This document shows, one piece after another, positions 36,001 to 41,066 of a stretch of 64,000 nt of DNA. Source of the stretch: Pachyseris speciosa (taxonomy: Eukaryota; Cnidaria; Anthozoa; Scleractinia; Pachyseridae); the NCBI GenBank assembly GCA_016490735.1, contig JAEMWC010000058.1:1533501-1597500 (forward strand). Reading direction: 5' to 3'. Numbering within the stretch: position 1 is the first letter of the stretch; the number at the start of each line of letters is the position of its first letter. Both the position numbers and the translations under genes were made by a program. A model generated the notes under the pieces. That model searched no databases, was not told the DNA's origin, and saw only the letters and a program-made list of their open reading frames with translations.

Positions 36001-38282
36001 AACTTAAGGTGAAACTAGTGTGGATGTGGAACCCATTGCCTTAATAATGAACTGTGTGTCCACTCAATGTTGATATTGTTCTATAACCCTTGGATGGACA
36101 GAAGCCTACCCCTGTCCACCTTCAGCTACAAGCTATAAAGCCGCGGCTACACGAGCGATTTTTTGCTTGCGATGGTGATGCGATTTTTTGTAAAATTGTC
36201 GCGTCGCCGGCGCGCGATGAAAATCACCCGTGTAGCCACCCTCACACAGGTGATGCAACAGCTCAAAATCGCGAAAAGTTAAACTCATTCAATTTCTTGC
36301 GATTTTTTTCTTGCGACTTTTTACCCGTTGCGTTGCCAGTTCAAGGGTGGCTACATTTGCGATTTTCATCGCGCACTGGTGACGCAAAAAAATTGAAAAA
36401 ATCGCATCACCGGCGTGGGCGAAAAATCGCTCGTGTAGCCGCAGCTTAAGGGAGATCATGAGCGGACCCTTTCACATCATGGTTTTCATTCTCAGTGTTG
36501 TTATCATTACTACAGTCTGTGTGCAGCCCACCGTGTCTTCTACAAGGTAAGGTGGTCAAATGTTGATAATGATGTCGTGACTTCTCTTTTTGTATATGTA
36601 AAAGTTTGTCTAATCTTTCTTACTAATTAACCCACGAGTGCTGCAACTGTATGACATCTCTCCAATAAAATAGAAATAAAAAAAAAAACGGCTCAGGTAT
36701 AAAATGGGGCTTTCATTATGCGAATCTGCCTGTTAAATGGGGTTATGGCAACGTTTTCTGCACAGCTCCATTAACATATATTTAACGTGCATTATTTATT
36801 ACACACAAATTTCAAGTGGGTGTAGAGTTTAAGTAGGAAAATTATGCAACTTAAGAATGGAGCTGTGGAAATCTTATGAAACTTTCATCTAAAAAGAGAA
36901 TGAAAAGTTGTTTATGGTTGGGTACTTTTGCATTTGAAGGGTTGGTCAGGGATCTAATCGCAGAAGGAATTACATACTGATACATGCATGCTACTTAAGG
37001 TTTCCGTGACTTTATGCACATGTCATCGGTTTCCCTGTGGGGTCGACCCCCAGGCCAAGCATGGAGATATGTTGGGGAATACAAGGAGATGGGTGGGATT
37101 CTTTGCTCGAGGGTAGGGGAAAAAACCACATTGTTTTACAATCAAAGATTAGGGGGTGGGGGAGATCACGAGTTTGTAAAGGATGTTAGGGTCTGCTGAG
37201 AGACACCTTACCCAGGGGACTTTATCATGCAAGATTCCCTGATTCCCTGGGGAAATTCCTCAAGTTTGCTTCACTGATTTTACAATCCCCCTGGTTAGCC
37301 CAGGGGTCAACCCCACGGAGAAGCTGATGACATGTGCATTATGTTGAAACAGCTGGTACCCTTGAAATTAACCTAAATGTACAGTTAAACCTCAATTATT
37401 CCGACTTGCCACTGGACTGGAAAAAATAGTCTGTATAATTGAGAGTCTGGTTCATCAAAAATATATGAATATATAAAAGACACAAATAAACTGAATTGAT
37501 TAGAGAATCAGATTTTAATGTGATAGCATACTGTATTGTACAAAAAAACTTTGGTCTAAAAAATGTTAATTCGCTCTTTGAAAGGAAAAAACCTGCTAAA
37601 TGTGACCATAACCTAAACCTAATAAGCTAACTTAAAAATAATTCATAACGATAGTTTCTTGGGATCTTTATCATGCCTTGTTAATATTCCTGAAAAATCT
37701 GGGACCTGAGGATAATTGGTCCGGATAATTGAGAAGTCTGAATAATCGAGGTTCGACTGTTCCAAGTACTACTTTAAATCCTGTATATAACAAATTTATG
37801 CCCATGAGATGCGTACTCCAAATTACTTCGTGGTTAGGCCAGACGCTAGTTCATTAACTGAGTCTGACCTGAAAATCGCTAATTAAGGATTTATCACTTT
37901 AATAAACAAACAACCCATTTATATTGTCATGCGGCAATAGTGCAAGTACTGTAGTTTTTAGTCACGCGACGCGAATAATCTAAAAAGGCATGATGTTATT
38001 AAACGTTACGGACGTATTACATGCATTACTGACTGCAAAAGAACTGAGTATGAATGTTGAAAATGTACTTACCACAGGTTTGGGCCCTTCATTCTCAGCA
38101 AATTCAGCGATCAAAATAAAATCTCCGTTGAATGGGGATACTCGAGCCCATGGGTTTAACGCAGGAACCTTGTCGCTCGCGAAACGAAAGTTAGCACCGA
38201 GCTTCTTCAAACTGAACTCGCCCATCTTCAAATCCCGGGCATCGCTACCCCTCGAATATAAAAATTCGTACTGTCCGTGCAT
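11949..38282 (-). CDS. SMCR8: SMCR8 homologue, longin/DENN protein; 23 exons traced, 3' end unresolved
   Basis: SMCR8 forms a complex with C9orf72 and WDR41 that regulates autophagy, lysosomes and small GTPases. I joined 23 minus-strand exons (listed separately) whose lengths and phases agree from the start codon at 38280-38282 to 11949, giving 2126 coding bases, about 708 residues. Exons 1-5 encode the longin-domain half (NPWARVSPFNGDFILIAEFA, then MSVDY and HARGFVRPY). Exons 8-11 match the family's central helix, and exon 14 is a serine-rich linker. Exons 16-21 are the DENN half (GVYLLYALLSGRPVV, FVPENT, LKLVGLA, RYVSVLNFE). The arginine in HARGFVRP (residue 135 here) aligns with human Arg147, reported as the GAP arginine finger. 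Human SMCR8 is about 937 residues, so roughly 100-200 C-terminal residues remain unplaced, probably below 11949. The gene diverges head-to-head from the plus-strand gene at 38818. Identity is near certain; small exon edges are not. Confidence 0.9.
12100..14115 (-). mobile_element. tRNA-derived SINE split by a LINE insertion
   Basis: Plus-strand bases 12100-12265 carry the SINE body and the T-arm/anticodon half of its tRNA head. 14025-14115 carry the D-arm half (CCAACTGAGCTATGAAGCC) and the opposite end of the unit. The two parts are contiguous in the intact copies nearby. The LINE at 12266-14024 lies exactly between them. An A-tract at 12199-12219 marks the body. Confidence 0.8.
12266..14024 (+). 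pseudogene. 5'-truncated LINE with reverse-transcriptase domain and two frameshifts
   Basis: Three consecutive frames together give most of a LINE RT: 12266-12520 (IPLFKSGEQDIFTNYRPVSV), 12518-13195 (SKAFDTVDHQLL, GVPQGSILGPLLFLLYIND, the catalytic FADD box) and 13446-13736 (YTRNCNLFY, FQGPKFFNSL, LKKFLLS). Frame breaks near 12515 and 13175 and a 5' truncation make it dead. The 3' UTR has a stem-loop at about 13851-13894 and ends in AATAAATGGAAAATGGAAAA, a short TGGAAAA tail. It is inserted inside a tRNA-SINE. Confidence 0.85.
14116..14352 (-). mobile_element. tRNA-derived SINE, nearly full copy
   Basis: About 235 bases. The tRNA head (minus strand, 14232-14304) is followed by a body with GCAATTGCATAAATTGCGTT and ends in ATATCATTCACACTC. 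A-box TAGCTCAGTTGG and B-box GGTTCAAACCC are intact. It sits directly beside the SINE split by the LINE. Confidence 0.8.
14232..14304 (-). tRNA. tRNA-like SINE head (tRNA-Thr-like, degenerate)
   Basis: 73 bases with a 7-bp acceptor stem (GGCTTCA/TGAAGTC), a GCTC/GAGC D-stem and a 5-bp T-arm around TTCAAAC. The anticodon arm is poor, with a mismatched closing pair and an eight-base loop. It is therefore better read as a SINE promoter head than as a working tRNA gene. Confidence 0.45.
14363..14520 (+). mobile_element. SINE fragments in inverted arrangement
   Basis: The body end (14363-14420, minus orientation) abuts a plus-oriented T-arm half (GGGGTTCAAACCCCGTTGAA, 14439-14458). A (GTTT)n run and CGCAATTGCATTAAAT follow. 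Confidence 0.6.
14965..15009 (-). CDS. SMCR8: SMCR8 exon 22
   Basis: 45 bases, phase 0 at both ends, acceptor TTTTTCCTCAG and donor GTAAGT. Encodes GHYLRSFCNYANQWP. Confidence 0.75.
15216..15272 (-). CDS. SMCR8: SMCR8 exon 21
   Basis: 57 bases, phase 0 at both ends. Encodes RYVSVLNFETDLIETPQYK, a clear match to the RYTSILDLDN..CPLY segment of SMCR8. Confidence 0.9.
15398..15458 (-). CDS. SMCR8: SMCR8 exon 20
   Basis: 61 bases, phase 2 in, phase 0 out (donor GTATGT). Encodes LKLVGLAKNKHMNMLPKSVK, equal to the family's WKLIGLQ strand. Confidence 0.88.
16131..16149. repeat. Poly-G tract
   Basis: Nineteen or so consecutive G. Similar tracts of C or G occur at 42900-42914, 46247-46260, 46640-46650 and 48173-48188. 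Confidence 0.9.
16282..16327 (-). CDS. SMCR8: SMCR8 exon 19, followed by a GC-AG intron
   Basis: 46 bases, phase 1 in, phase 2 out. Encodes VPWRTKPLQMCDLS, matching the W..SPL...DF segment of the family. The donor reads GCAAGT instead of GT; with it the frame joins exon 20 exactly. Confidence 0.8.
16633..16667 (-). CDS. SMCR8: SMCR8 exon 18
   Basis: 35 bases, phase 2 in, phase 1 out. Encodes TFGYSDFAIHI. Short, but acceptor, donor and both phases fit. Confidence 0.7.
16823..16876 (-). CDS. SMCR8: SMCR8 exon 17
   Basis: 54 bases, phase 2 at both ends. Encodes DVRMIISALWMFVPENT, matching the VRKLVTALAIFVP helix of the family. Confidence 0.87.
17377..17485 (-). CDS. SMCR8: SMCR8 exon 16, DENN-domain start
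   Basis: 109 bases, phase 1 in, phase 2 out. Encodes FLRNNF then GVYLLYALLSGRPVVIFAEP, the family's FIRQ..SLLSGR..VV signature. Confidence 0.9.
17602..17696 (-). CDS. SMCR8: SMCR8 exon 15
   Basis: 95 bases, phase 2 in, phase 1 out. Encodes RPEKIRLRCFAEEVSQPLES. An alternative in-frame acceptor at 17667 would shorten it by 10 residues. Confidence 0.75.
18575..19135 (-). CDS. SMCR8: SMCR8 exon 14, long serine-rich linker
   Basis: 561 bases, the largest exon. The acceptor follows a pyrimidine tract (CTTCCCTTACTTAG) and the donor is GTTAGA; 1 + 186 codons + 2 fits both neighbours. Encodes low-complexity, Ser/Asp-rich sequence including LADYALLDEDALSDYSDVRF and a basic patch (RSGRHRKRGKK). The frame runs on to a stop at 18553, so intron retention would truncate the protein. 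No domain recognised, as in the variable middle of other SMCR8 proteins. Confidence 0.82.
19300..19337. repeat. (CAT)n microsatellite
   Basis: CAT/CGT units in the intron just upstream of SMCR8 exon 14. Confidence 0.85.
20199..20259 (-). CDS. SMCR8: SMCR8 exon 13
   Basis: 61 bases, phase 1 in, phase 2 out (donor GTGAGT). Encodes DELVGSARSSDEIVSPFSP, a serine-rich linker. Acceptors at 20285 or 20294 would lengthen it but need a different incoming phase. Confidence 0.65.
20561..20934 (-). mobile_element. Two tandem tRNA-SINE copies
   Basis: 20561-20810 is a complete unit with a tRNA head at 20684-20755; 20811-20934 repeats the body only. The head is 72 bases with one deletion in the T-loop region. 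Confidence 0.75.
20935..21165 (+). mobile_element. tRNA-SINE copy in opposite orientation, head-to-head with the previous pair
   Basis: Tail sequence 20935-20976 is inverted at 20976-21000, followed by a full plus-strand tRNA head (21007-21079) and body to 21165. Together with 20561-20934 this forms a large inverted repeat inside SMCR8 intron 12. Confidence 0.75.
21007..21079 (+). tRNA. tRNA-like SINE head (tRNA-Thr-like, degenerate)
   Basis: 73 bases with perfect acceptor, D and T stems. The loop reads TCGGTAAT, so GGT (Thr) would be the nominal anticodon. The weak anticodon stem and the attached repeat body argue against a functional tRNA. Confidence 0.45.
21430..21704 (-). pseudogene. LINE RT C-terminal fragment
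   Basis: The minus strand reads ILGRYFWNEFTLSIRTEPTK then KLFKNALLKRYVSQY and a stop, the typical end of a CR1/L2-like ORF2. Upstream the frame is broken by shifts. It ends against a MITE at 21705. Confidence 0.65.
21705..21987. mobile_element. CCAAT-rich MITE, copy C
   Basis: 283 bases, same termini (AGAGCGGTTTTCAATTGAGT / CTCAATTGAAAAGCGCTCT) and same orientation as copy B. Inserted beside a LINE fragment in SMCR8 intron 12. Confidence 0.88.
22194..22253 (-). CDS. SMCR8: SMCR8 exon 12
   Basis: 60 bases, phase 1 at both ends (donor GTATGT). Encodes AQRNLAKPPEPRLCDKTFI. A better-looking acceptor at 22273 would add 19 bases and break the frame with exon 11, so the inner acceptor was preferred. 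Confidence 0.65.
22730..22790 (-). repeat. tRNA-like T-arm fragment
   Basis: The minus strand contains ATAGGTTCGACTCCTAT, a perfect T-arm with B-box consensus, followed by GGGGAGGACT. No A-box or D-arm is found in register, so it is a fragment of a tRNA-related SINE. Confidence 0.35.
22800..23190 (+). mobile_element. Putative LINE 3' UTR ending in a (GTT)n run
   Basis: AT-rich tract, then CGGATGGGTACTTTGTATCTG, a GTT microsatellite (23137-23160) and AATAAAAG. Reminiscent of LINE 3' ends, but without coding sequence. Confidence 0.3.
23916..23973 (-). CDS. SMCR8: SMCR8 exon 11
   Basis: 58 bases, phase 0 in, phase 1 out (donor GTAAGG). Encodes HYNRETAALLIEQTETSHL, which continues the central helical region. 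Confidence 0.82.
24255..24321 (-). CDS. SMCR8: SMCR8 exon 10
   Basis: 67 bases, phase 2 in, phase 0 out (donor GTATGT). Encodes HLHELCEWGAKEGLNRLRTI, matching the central ELC helix of SMCR8. Confidence 0.85.
24358..24715. mobile_element. TIR element with subterminal ACTTGTCAA repeats
   Basis: Termini TAGCCGGTAGCACACGAGCA and its inverted copy at 24696-24715. The interior carries at least eight copies of ACTTGTCAA/ACTTGACAA-AGAAAACT motifs in both orientations. 358 bases, in the intron just 5' of SMCR8 exon 10. Confidence 0.8.
24826..25073. mobile_element. MITE, CCTGGCAAACGAGG type, copy 1
   Basis: Ends CCTGGCAAACGAGGACACAT / ATGTGTCCTCGTTTGCCAGG; the interior repeats TTTGTGTC/GCAACAAATGTT motifs. 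About 248 bases, inverted relative to copy 2. Lies about 110 bases from SMCR8 exon 9. Confidence 0.85.
25182..25234 (-). CDS. SMCR8: SMCR8 exon 9
   Basis: 53 bases, phase 0 in, phase 2 out, after a strong pyrimidine-rich acceptor ending TTTTTCAG. Encodes FKPKPRLPSYHNSMKEL. It joins in frame to exon 10, recreating the family's charged helix before ELC. The intron upstream is about 7.4 kb. Confidence 0.8.
26517..26769. mobile_element. MITE, CCTGGCAAACGAGG type, copy 2, TTA duplication
   Basis: 253 bases, ends AGGCCCTGGCAAACGAGG / CCTCGTTTGCCAGGGCCT, flanked by TTA at 26514-26516 and 26770-26772. Harbinger-type 3-bp duplication. Confidence 0.88.
27179..27382. mobile_element. CCAAT-rich MITE, copy D, deleted
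   Basis: 204 bases. One terminus (AGAGCACTTTTCAATTGAGT) is complete; the other lacks the ACTTTCGACACTCAATTG part and ends AACTGCTCT. The interior is shortened. In SMCR8 intron 8. Confidence 0.75.
28000..31900. other. SMCR8 intron 8 interior with unassigned open segments
   Basis: Besides the ORF at 29520-29738, an acceptor-led segment at 30509-30774 is open on both strands, and 31310-31418 on the plus strand encodes LLVHAQETRVLVGDYIDLCK before a GTAAAC. None could be joined into a gene. Confidence 0.3.
29520..29738 (+). CDS. Unassigned 72-residue ORF, weakly GAF-like
   Basis: ATG in ACATGG context, about 9 bases after an acceptor-like TTTTCAG. It ends TAG at 29736-29738. The segment KILAIPLSCEGKCYGVVQVF follows the strand-turn-strand pattern of GAF domains in cyclic-nucleotide phosphodiesterases. 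It lies on the opposite strand inside SMCR8 intron 8. A possible 5' exon ends at a GTAATT near 28135. Evidence is thin. Confidence 0.25.
   Translation: MASSVLLLTSTDQRPNMSDVHITLHSFDCFVSTKILAIPLSCEGKCYGVVQVFSECYHLNSGTAKLNERSVH
31923..32030 (-). CDS. Orphan exon candidate in SMCR8 intron 8
   Basis: Flanked by the acceptor GGTTTCAG and the donor GTAAGT, open only in the frame encoding QPNPCQPKPTSANTIRIFDV and an Asp/Lys-rich end. Its phases (1 in, 1 out) fit neither SMCR8 exon 8 nor exon 9, so it is not a constitutive SMCR8 exon. It could be an exon of a nested minus-strand gene, perhaps with the acceptor-led open segment at 30509-30774. Confidence 0.3.
32317..32540. mobile_element. SINE-derived palindrome lacking most of the tRNA head
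   Basis: Two SINE bodies face each other: GATCCTCGCAGTTGTGAACG is repeated in inverted form at the far end (GTTCACAACGGCGAGGATC). They meet at CAACGTTGAAGTC, where the tRNA head should be. Arms of about 85-90 bases and almost no loop make a strong hairpin. It lies in SMCR8 intron 8, next to exon 8. Confidence 0.75.
32604..32696 (-). CDS. SMCR8: SMCR8 exon 8
   Basis: 93 bases, phase 0 at both ends (donor GTAAGT). Encodes NEEFESILKETKKLIEVLKP, an amphipathic helix that precedes the linker. Confidence 0.82.
33304..33347 (-). CDS. SMCR8: SMCR8 exon 7
   Basis: 44 bases, phase 1 in, phase 0 out. Encodes NLNTQGPIDQELK. Weakly conserved, supported mainly by frame continuity and splice sites. Confidence 0.75.
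33708..33804 (-). CDS. SMCR8: SMCR8 exon 6
   Basis: 97 bases, phase 0 in, phase 1 out (donor GTAAGT). Encodes HGNRITFIRDLEQRLSEVL; the GNR and following amphipathic helix match the family. Confidence 0.87.
34425..34470 (-). CDS. SMCR8: SMCR8 exon 5
   Basis: 46 bases, phase 2 in, phase 0 out. Encodes KMYSFLDRLMDEFTK, the helix following the longin core. A foldback element (34637-34966) sits in the intron just upstream. Confidence 0.85.
34637..34966. mobile_element. Foldback MITE, AATTGAAGGCC type
   Basis: Arms of about 105 bases (AATTGAAGGCCTCGGAGCAT inverted at the right end) around an ~120-base centre. 330 bases. In the intron between SMCR8 exons 4 and 5. Confidence 0.85.
35144..35226 (-). 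CDS. SMCR8: SMCR8 exon 4, carries the arginine-finger motif
   Basis: 83 bases, phase 0 in, phase 2 out. Encodes VHHFMLYDI then HARGFVRPYCMCYIS. The Arg of HARGF aligns with human Arg147, the residue reported to act in GTPase activation, so the site is intact here. Confidence 0.92.
35448..35545. repeat. Degenerate (GTGACA/GTGATA)n repeat
   Basis: Two blocks of AGTGACAGTGATAT units about 60 bases apart, between SMCR8 exons 3 and 4. Confidence 0.7.
35571..35643 (-). CDS. SMCR8: SMCR8 exon 3
   Basis: 73 bases, phase 2 in, phase 0 out (donor GTAAGT; acceptor CTTTCAG). Encodes GANFSIVEDTQLLLSEKKEG; the family shows the same acidic then KEG pattern. Confidence 0.88.
35853..35938 (-). CDS. SMCR8: SMCR8 exon 2
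   Basis: 86 bases, phase 0 in, phase 2 out (donor GTAAAT). Encodes MTIPKNGGANFDVNAFSVHV then MSVDY, a conserved longin strand/helix segment of the family. Confidence 0.9.
36139..36446. mobile_element. MITE with TAA duplication (Harbinger-like)
   Basis: 308 bases, AGCCGCGGCTACACGAGCGA / TCGCTCGTGTAGCCGCAGCT, flanked by TAA (36136-36138, 36447-36449). The interior repeats GCGATTTT-type motifs. In SMCR8 intron 1. Confidence 0.88.
37015..37338. mobile_element. MITE, TGCACATGTCATC type, copy 1, TTA duplication
   Basis: 324 bases. TGCACATGTCATCGG / GATGACATGTGCA termini continue into TGGGGT.GACCCC arms. TTA at both sides (37012-37014, 37339-37341). In SMCR8 intron 1. Confidence 0.85.
38073..38282 (-). 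CDS. SMCR8: SMCR8 exon 1 (start codon)
   Basis: 210 bases, ending in phase 0 at a GTAAGT donor. It contains NPWARVSPFNGDFILIAEFA, the start of the longin domain. ATG at 38282 was chosen because about 53 residues then precede DFIL, close to the family. A second ATG at 38225 is possible. The frame stays open upstream but without another ATG. Confidence 0.85.
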
Positions 38283-38817
38283 AACCACAGTCCACAACTG
38301 CCGCAAAACACGGAAGAGAGGAAAGTACCCCGACAGCTGTGGCACGAAAAATCGGGGTTTCAACCGAGGCCGCAAGAGCTAATCTGAGGTTCGCAGGTAC
38401 GTCAGATGGAGATTTCCCTGACAGCATCCCTGCAGAGTTCAAAATACTGTATGCACCTTTTACCACAAAAGCATCTATTTTCAGCCATAAATGCTGGAGA
38501 CTTCCTTGTTGAGGAAACTAAATTTTTAGCAAAGGCAACGCGGACTTCTTGACAACGGCGCGCGCAGATCTAAAAACCGACTTGACCAATGGCAGAGCAG
38601 CAAATTGAGCACCGGAAGTCGTGTTCAGTTCTTTTCCGCGCGCTCTCACGTCCTCAAATGACGTTCCCGTTCTGTTGCTAAATTAGCCTAATATTGGATT
38701 TTAATCACCTCCATTCCAGGACGAGGCCATTGAGCCCAGGCTACTATACACTTTCCGAACGCCTGTCGTTTTTCCCTGCTTTGCTGCTGTGTTGAAGCAA
38801 AGTTCTTCCTGTAGAAA
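38283..38817. promoter_or_regulatory. Head-to-head intergenic region, probable bidirectional promoter
   Basis: 535 bases separate the SMCR8 start codon (minus) from the start codon of the small coiled-coil gene (plus). It is richer in C and G than the surroundings and contains a CCAAT motif near 38586-38590 and a TGACGT (CRE-like) motif near 38659-38664. No TATA box is obvious. A copy of an inverted-repeat element (38520-38686) makes up about a third of it. Both genes must start transcription here or just inside it; the TSS positions are not visible. Confidence 0.65.
38520..38686. mobile_element. Short inverted-repeat element, copy 2, inside the bidirectional promoter
   Basis: Shares ACGGCGCGCGCAGATC and CAAATTGAGCACCG with the inverted copy at 3193-3366; termini TTTAGCAAAG / GTTGCTAAAT. 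Carries the CCAAT and TGACGT motifs of the SMCR8/coiled-coil promoter. Confidence 0.7.
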
Positions 38818-38899
38818 ATGGAAGGTAGAGAAGACTTCCCGGGTCAAGAGGAGGCAGCAGACAGCAGAGACAATTCTTCTATCATTGTTAAAGACGAAG
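38818..38899 (+). CDS. Small coiled-coil gene, exon 1 (start codon)
   Basis: 82 bases, ATG in the context AAAATGG, phase 1 out at a GTGAGA donor. Encodes a Glu/Asp-rich N terminus beginning MEGREDFPGQEEAAD. Confidence 0.7.
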
Positions 38900-40976
38900 G
38901 TGAGAATGCAGAGTAAAGATTCTTATTTGTTAAAGGTAGAGTCAAACTGGATTGAATGAACCGAGGTAGTGATTGCACTTGTAAAGGTTTCAGTGCGTGC
39001 GCTCGCACTACTCGCTTGCTCGTCTCTAATTTTTTCCTAAATTTACATTCCGTGATCAAAGAACGTCTATTTCTCTATTACCTGTTAGTTTACTGTAAAT
39101 AAAGCCATAGCTGATGTCAAAATTTAAACTGTTGTTTGTAACATTTAATCAGTCATACAGTACAACTCGGAGATAAGCGAACTATGCAGACGCAAAATAT
39201 ACATGTACGCGCGGACGTACGCGCGCATTCTCGTCCCTCGAGTCTTCACTCCGTACTGCACAGGCTTGGCGAAATGAGCAACTCTTGAAAGATCCGATAG
39301 GTTGATGATTCTGATTGGCTTTTTCAAACAATTCAAATAAATGGAAGTCCCTAAGCACATGCAGTTCAGCCTGAAGTCCGATATTTTCAGACTGTCAAAT
39401 CGGATCTTTCCAGGGTTGTTCATTTCCCAACCGCTGGTCAAGGGGAACAAAGACCCTGGGTACGAGGTTGGTACGTGCATTTATTGCATAGAAACATTTT
39501 TTGACCTGTCTAAAATTGCATATCGTATACGCATCTGGTCTTTGTTATTTGTAACCATAAAGAAACAAAATAATTAGTACCAACTGCCGAGAAGCAAATA
39601 AAATTTGCATAATCACAAAAACGCCAGTGTGCCATTGAGCGTAAATTTGTGGCGTCACGGCAAACAAATATGTGACATCTCTGGTTCTTCAGTACAAGGT
39701 GCAAAGACACGATTGAAACGGCAAAATGCTGTCTTAAACGCTGAATTTCGTTGGTTGCTTATACAATGCACTGTTTATTGATGAGTTGTTCTTTGGAGGC
39801 AATTAATTTCCAAGTGTTTATCTTTTCATCGCTCGCCAGTTCTGTCACCAGAAAAGGAGAATTTGTGCCATTACGTCACAGCAAGCAAACGTGTGATATC
39901 TCTGATCTGGTTCTACAAGTGCACAGACCCCATAGAGATGATTGAAATGGCAAAATACTCTGTTTAAACACTGAATTTCATTAGAAAAGTGCTTATGATG
40001 CGCCATTTAATGAAGAGTAATTTATTTCTTTACAAGCATACTTTATAGAAGTTTGTTTATTAGTGAGGGCTGGGGAGCATGGTCACAACGAACAAACTTT
40101 CTACAAGGTGCTACGATTGAAATGGCAAAAATACTAAGTTTGGTTAAAAATGAATATTCGGTATACTTACTCTTGCTATTCAGACTATTCAAAATTGACA
40201 ACAACACAACAAAAGGAAGACAATGGGTAAGCTCATAGCTCCATAATAATATTACAGCCATATTGCGTATGTGTAGACTCGCATGTGCATATTTATTGAC
40301 TCGTCATTGCGTCTGTTGTATGCATGTTTTTGCGTACATTTTGATTCCCTTATCTGTGAGTTGTTGTGTATGCATGTTGAGTTCTGTCTTTGGCTTTGAC
40401 AATAGATTCCTTGGATTTCGACCTGTATGGAGACTTATCTGTGGATCTCAACCAAGAAATGACCTACCCTGAGGTGAATATAAATGGCTTTTGGCTTTCC
40501 TATTAATGCGTGTCTCAACACAGTACCTTCGCTCTGAATGTAGACTGCTAGCAGACCCCTTCTGGATAGTCAATCGGGAGGGTGCATGCACATGAAAAAA
40601 GCAAAAACATGGAGAGAATGAGCCAGGGGTAAGGGAGAGGCAGGGTATCTTCTCCCTTGCTTGTTTGCTGATTTCTGGCATATTGGCCAACGACAGTCAT
40701 TTCAAGAAACCTAGCTATTTTCATTGTTGAGTGGTTCGGGTGGAAGACTTGTAATCCGGTGGTCCCAGGTTGAAGTCCTGTCCTGACCACTAGCTGGAGT
40801 TGTTTCACAGTAGTCCCGAGTTCAACTCCTCAACCACGCCTGTAAACTAGAGCCAACTGGCTTGCCTCCTGTCAGATGGGATTCTTAACCTGTTATGTTA
40901 TATTTTTAATGTATTTGTTTCTGGCATTAATATTTTGTATTATTTTCCCTGAAAAGCCCCAAATGGGTAAAGGATT

Positions 40977-41007
<31 letters not shown>

Positions 41008-41012
41008 CTACC

Positions 41013-41066
<54 letters not shown>

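Noticed and set aside
36090..36449. 119-codon ORF
   Set aside because: It coincides with the MITE at 36139-36446 and is Arg/Lys-biased from GCGATTTT repeats.
37990..38382. Plus-strand ORF antisense to SMCR8 exon 1
   Set aside because: It is a shadow of the conserved minus-strand exon.
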